Of a stretch of DNA of 44,575 nucleotides, positions 43,252 to 44,575 are shown in pieces. Both the position numbers and the translations under genes were made by a program. This DNA comes from Synergistaceae bacterium (GTDB taxonomy: Bacteria > Synergistota > Synergistia > Synergistales > Synergistaceae): assembly GCA_031289775.1 (NCBI GenBank), contig JAITOY010000035.1:1-44575 (forward strand), written 5' to 3'. The number at the start of each line of letters is the position of its first letter. Position 1 is the first letter of the stretch. Below the pieces are notes generated by a model that was not told the origin of the DNA, searched no databases, and saw only the letters and a program-made list of their open reading frames with translations.

Positions 43252-43800
43252 CTATATCGCGTCCTCCGGGAAAAACATGCGGGTCCACGCTGTTTTTCTC
43301 AGAGGCGCCGTCGCACCGCGCGGTATTTTGGGTACCCTCGGGATTTTGACGTCGACGCCGTCGGGGAGGGCGAATGCGTCGTCATCGTCGCCGTCTTCGT
43401 CATCCACGTTCGAAAAATCTGGAACGGTTTTGTCCTCGATCTTCCGGGCGGGGTTCTTGGCGCTCTCCACCCAATATTCGTCGAGGGAGACTATCTTTTT
43501 CGACTTGAAGCGGAAAAACGAGGCTGCGTAGAACGAGATGGTCTCGTTTGCGACTTTTACGACGCTCACGACCATGTTGCCGGTCATTATCATTTTTTCG
43601 ACCTCGATGCGCCGCCCGCTTCGGCGTTCGCTGTTCGCCCGAAGAAACCCCTCGGCGTCAAAGCTCTCGCCAGTGTTGGGCCACGTGACCGCGGCGTTTT
43701 TCGAAAAGTATCCCATCAGGTCGTCCAACTTGCCGGCGTCCATGTCGCGCCAGAATTTAACGACTATTTTCTCCAGCTTTTTTGGCTTTTTAAGACTCAT
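43252..43800 (-). CDS. SnoaL/NTF2-like protein with acidic C-terminal tract
   Basis: The 182-residue protein begins with a SnoaL-like fold (IVVKFWRDMDAGKLDDLMGYF, then AAVTWPNTGESFDAEGF and KIVSLDEYWVES), which usually forms a cone-shaped barrel for small ligands. After about residue 125 comes a strongly acidic stretch (VDDEDGDDDDAF) and a basic proline-rich tail. The start is ATG 43800 with AGAAGGAG upstream; the frame is open further 5' but without support. Function cannot be stated. Confidence 0.75.
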   Translation of the reverse strand: MSLKKPKKLEKIVVKFWRDMDAGKLDDLMGYFSKNAAVTWPNTGESFDAEGFLRANSERRSGRRIEVEKMIMTGNMVVSVVKVANETISFYAASFFRFKSKKIVSLDEYWVESAKNPARKIEDKTVPDFSNVDDEDGDDDDAFALPDGVDVKIPRVPKIPRGATAPLRKTAWTRMFFPEDAI

Positions 43801-43913
43801 GTACGCTTCTCCTTCTAGGGTATCTACACATATTATATAATGATTTTTTGGAATCGCGCTTATTTTATTTCTGGAGGGGGGATCATATTTATGAGGATAT
43901 TTCGCCCGGCATA

Positions 43914-43943
43914 TTGACAAACGCGGCTGTTTTAAATAATAAT
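43914..43943 (+). promoter_or_regulatory. Candidate promoter for the repeat-containing surface gene
   Basis: A perfect TTGACA (43914-43919) is followed after 18 bases by AATAAT (43938-43943, five of six). It lies about 105 bases before GTG 44050. The 43801-44049 region holds no gene I can support. A strong GGAGGGGGG with ATG 43891 opens only an 8-codon frame. Confidence 0.5.
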
Positions 43944-44049
43944 CAATTCGAAAGTGTACTGATGTGTAAAAGTATGTTATATCGACCCGCAAAAGCGAGC
44001 GCCGCAGAACGCCAAAAGCTTCGGAAGGCAGACGAAGGGGCTGAGAATA

Positions 44050-44575
<526 letters not shown>

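Overview
This 44.6 kb stretch looks like a chromosomal segment of an anaerobic, diderm, rod-shaped bacterium. Synergistota is my best guess. I base that on gene order and protein style: mreBCD-mrdA-minCDE-rodA, radical SAM/DUF2344-rng-smc, glmU-prs-ctc-pth-mfd, and nfu-phoH-pgpH-ybeY-CorC-cdd-era-recO. GTG and TTG starts are common, genes overlap heavily, and there is a heptose activation pathway and a Tpx-type peroxidase. No rRNA or other decisive marker is present, so the phylum is an inference.

Layout. 1-1400 is a decayed mobile region: the 3' end of a tRNA-Lys, the tail of a tyrosine integrase running into it, and an IS3-family remnant. 1413-2444 is galM, followed by a truncated DUF1848-like start. 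2597-9655 is one compact operon for cell shape and septum placement (MreB, MreC, MreD, PBP2, MinC, MinD, MinE, RodA). 9689-17018 holds a B12-type radical SAM protein, its DUF2344 partner, RNase G/E and SMC, all overlapping. 17029-23247 is a visibly AT-rich island. It has a divergent methyltransferase and a seven-gene run for nucleotide-activated heptose (SIS isomerase, HAD phosphatase, transaldolase, GT2 glycosyltransferase, GHMP heptose kinase, nucleotidyltransferase, GtrA flippase). Its right edge appears to cut a gene that once followed a Crp/Fnr regulator. 23322-24956 holds that regulator, a divergent ferredoxin-like protein and tRNA-Gln. 25160-32108 is glmU-prs-ctc-pth-mfd, and 32228-40346 is mazG through recO; both are ordinary housekeeping blocks.

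40347-44575 is accessory again. It contains a type III DNA methyltransferase whose restriction partner has been deleted down to its last ~70 codons, a thiol peroxidase, a SnoaL-like protein, and, at the right edge, the start of a surface-protein gene. A run of 15 CAGG units sits between that gene's start codon and its signal peptide. In the sequence as given the reading frame is broken just after the repeat, so the gene reads as OFF. Losing one unit, or gaining two, joins a well-placed ribosome binding site and GTG start to a clean signal peptide and an adhesin-like mature protein. This contingency locus and the transaldolase-containing heptose island are the two most interesting systems here.
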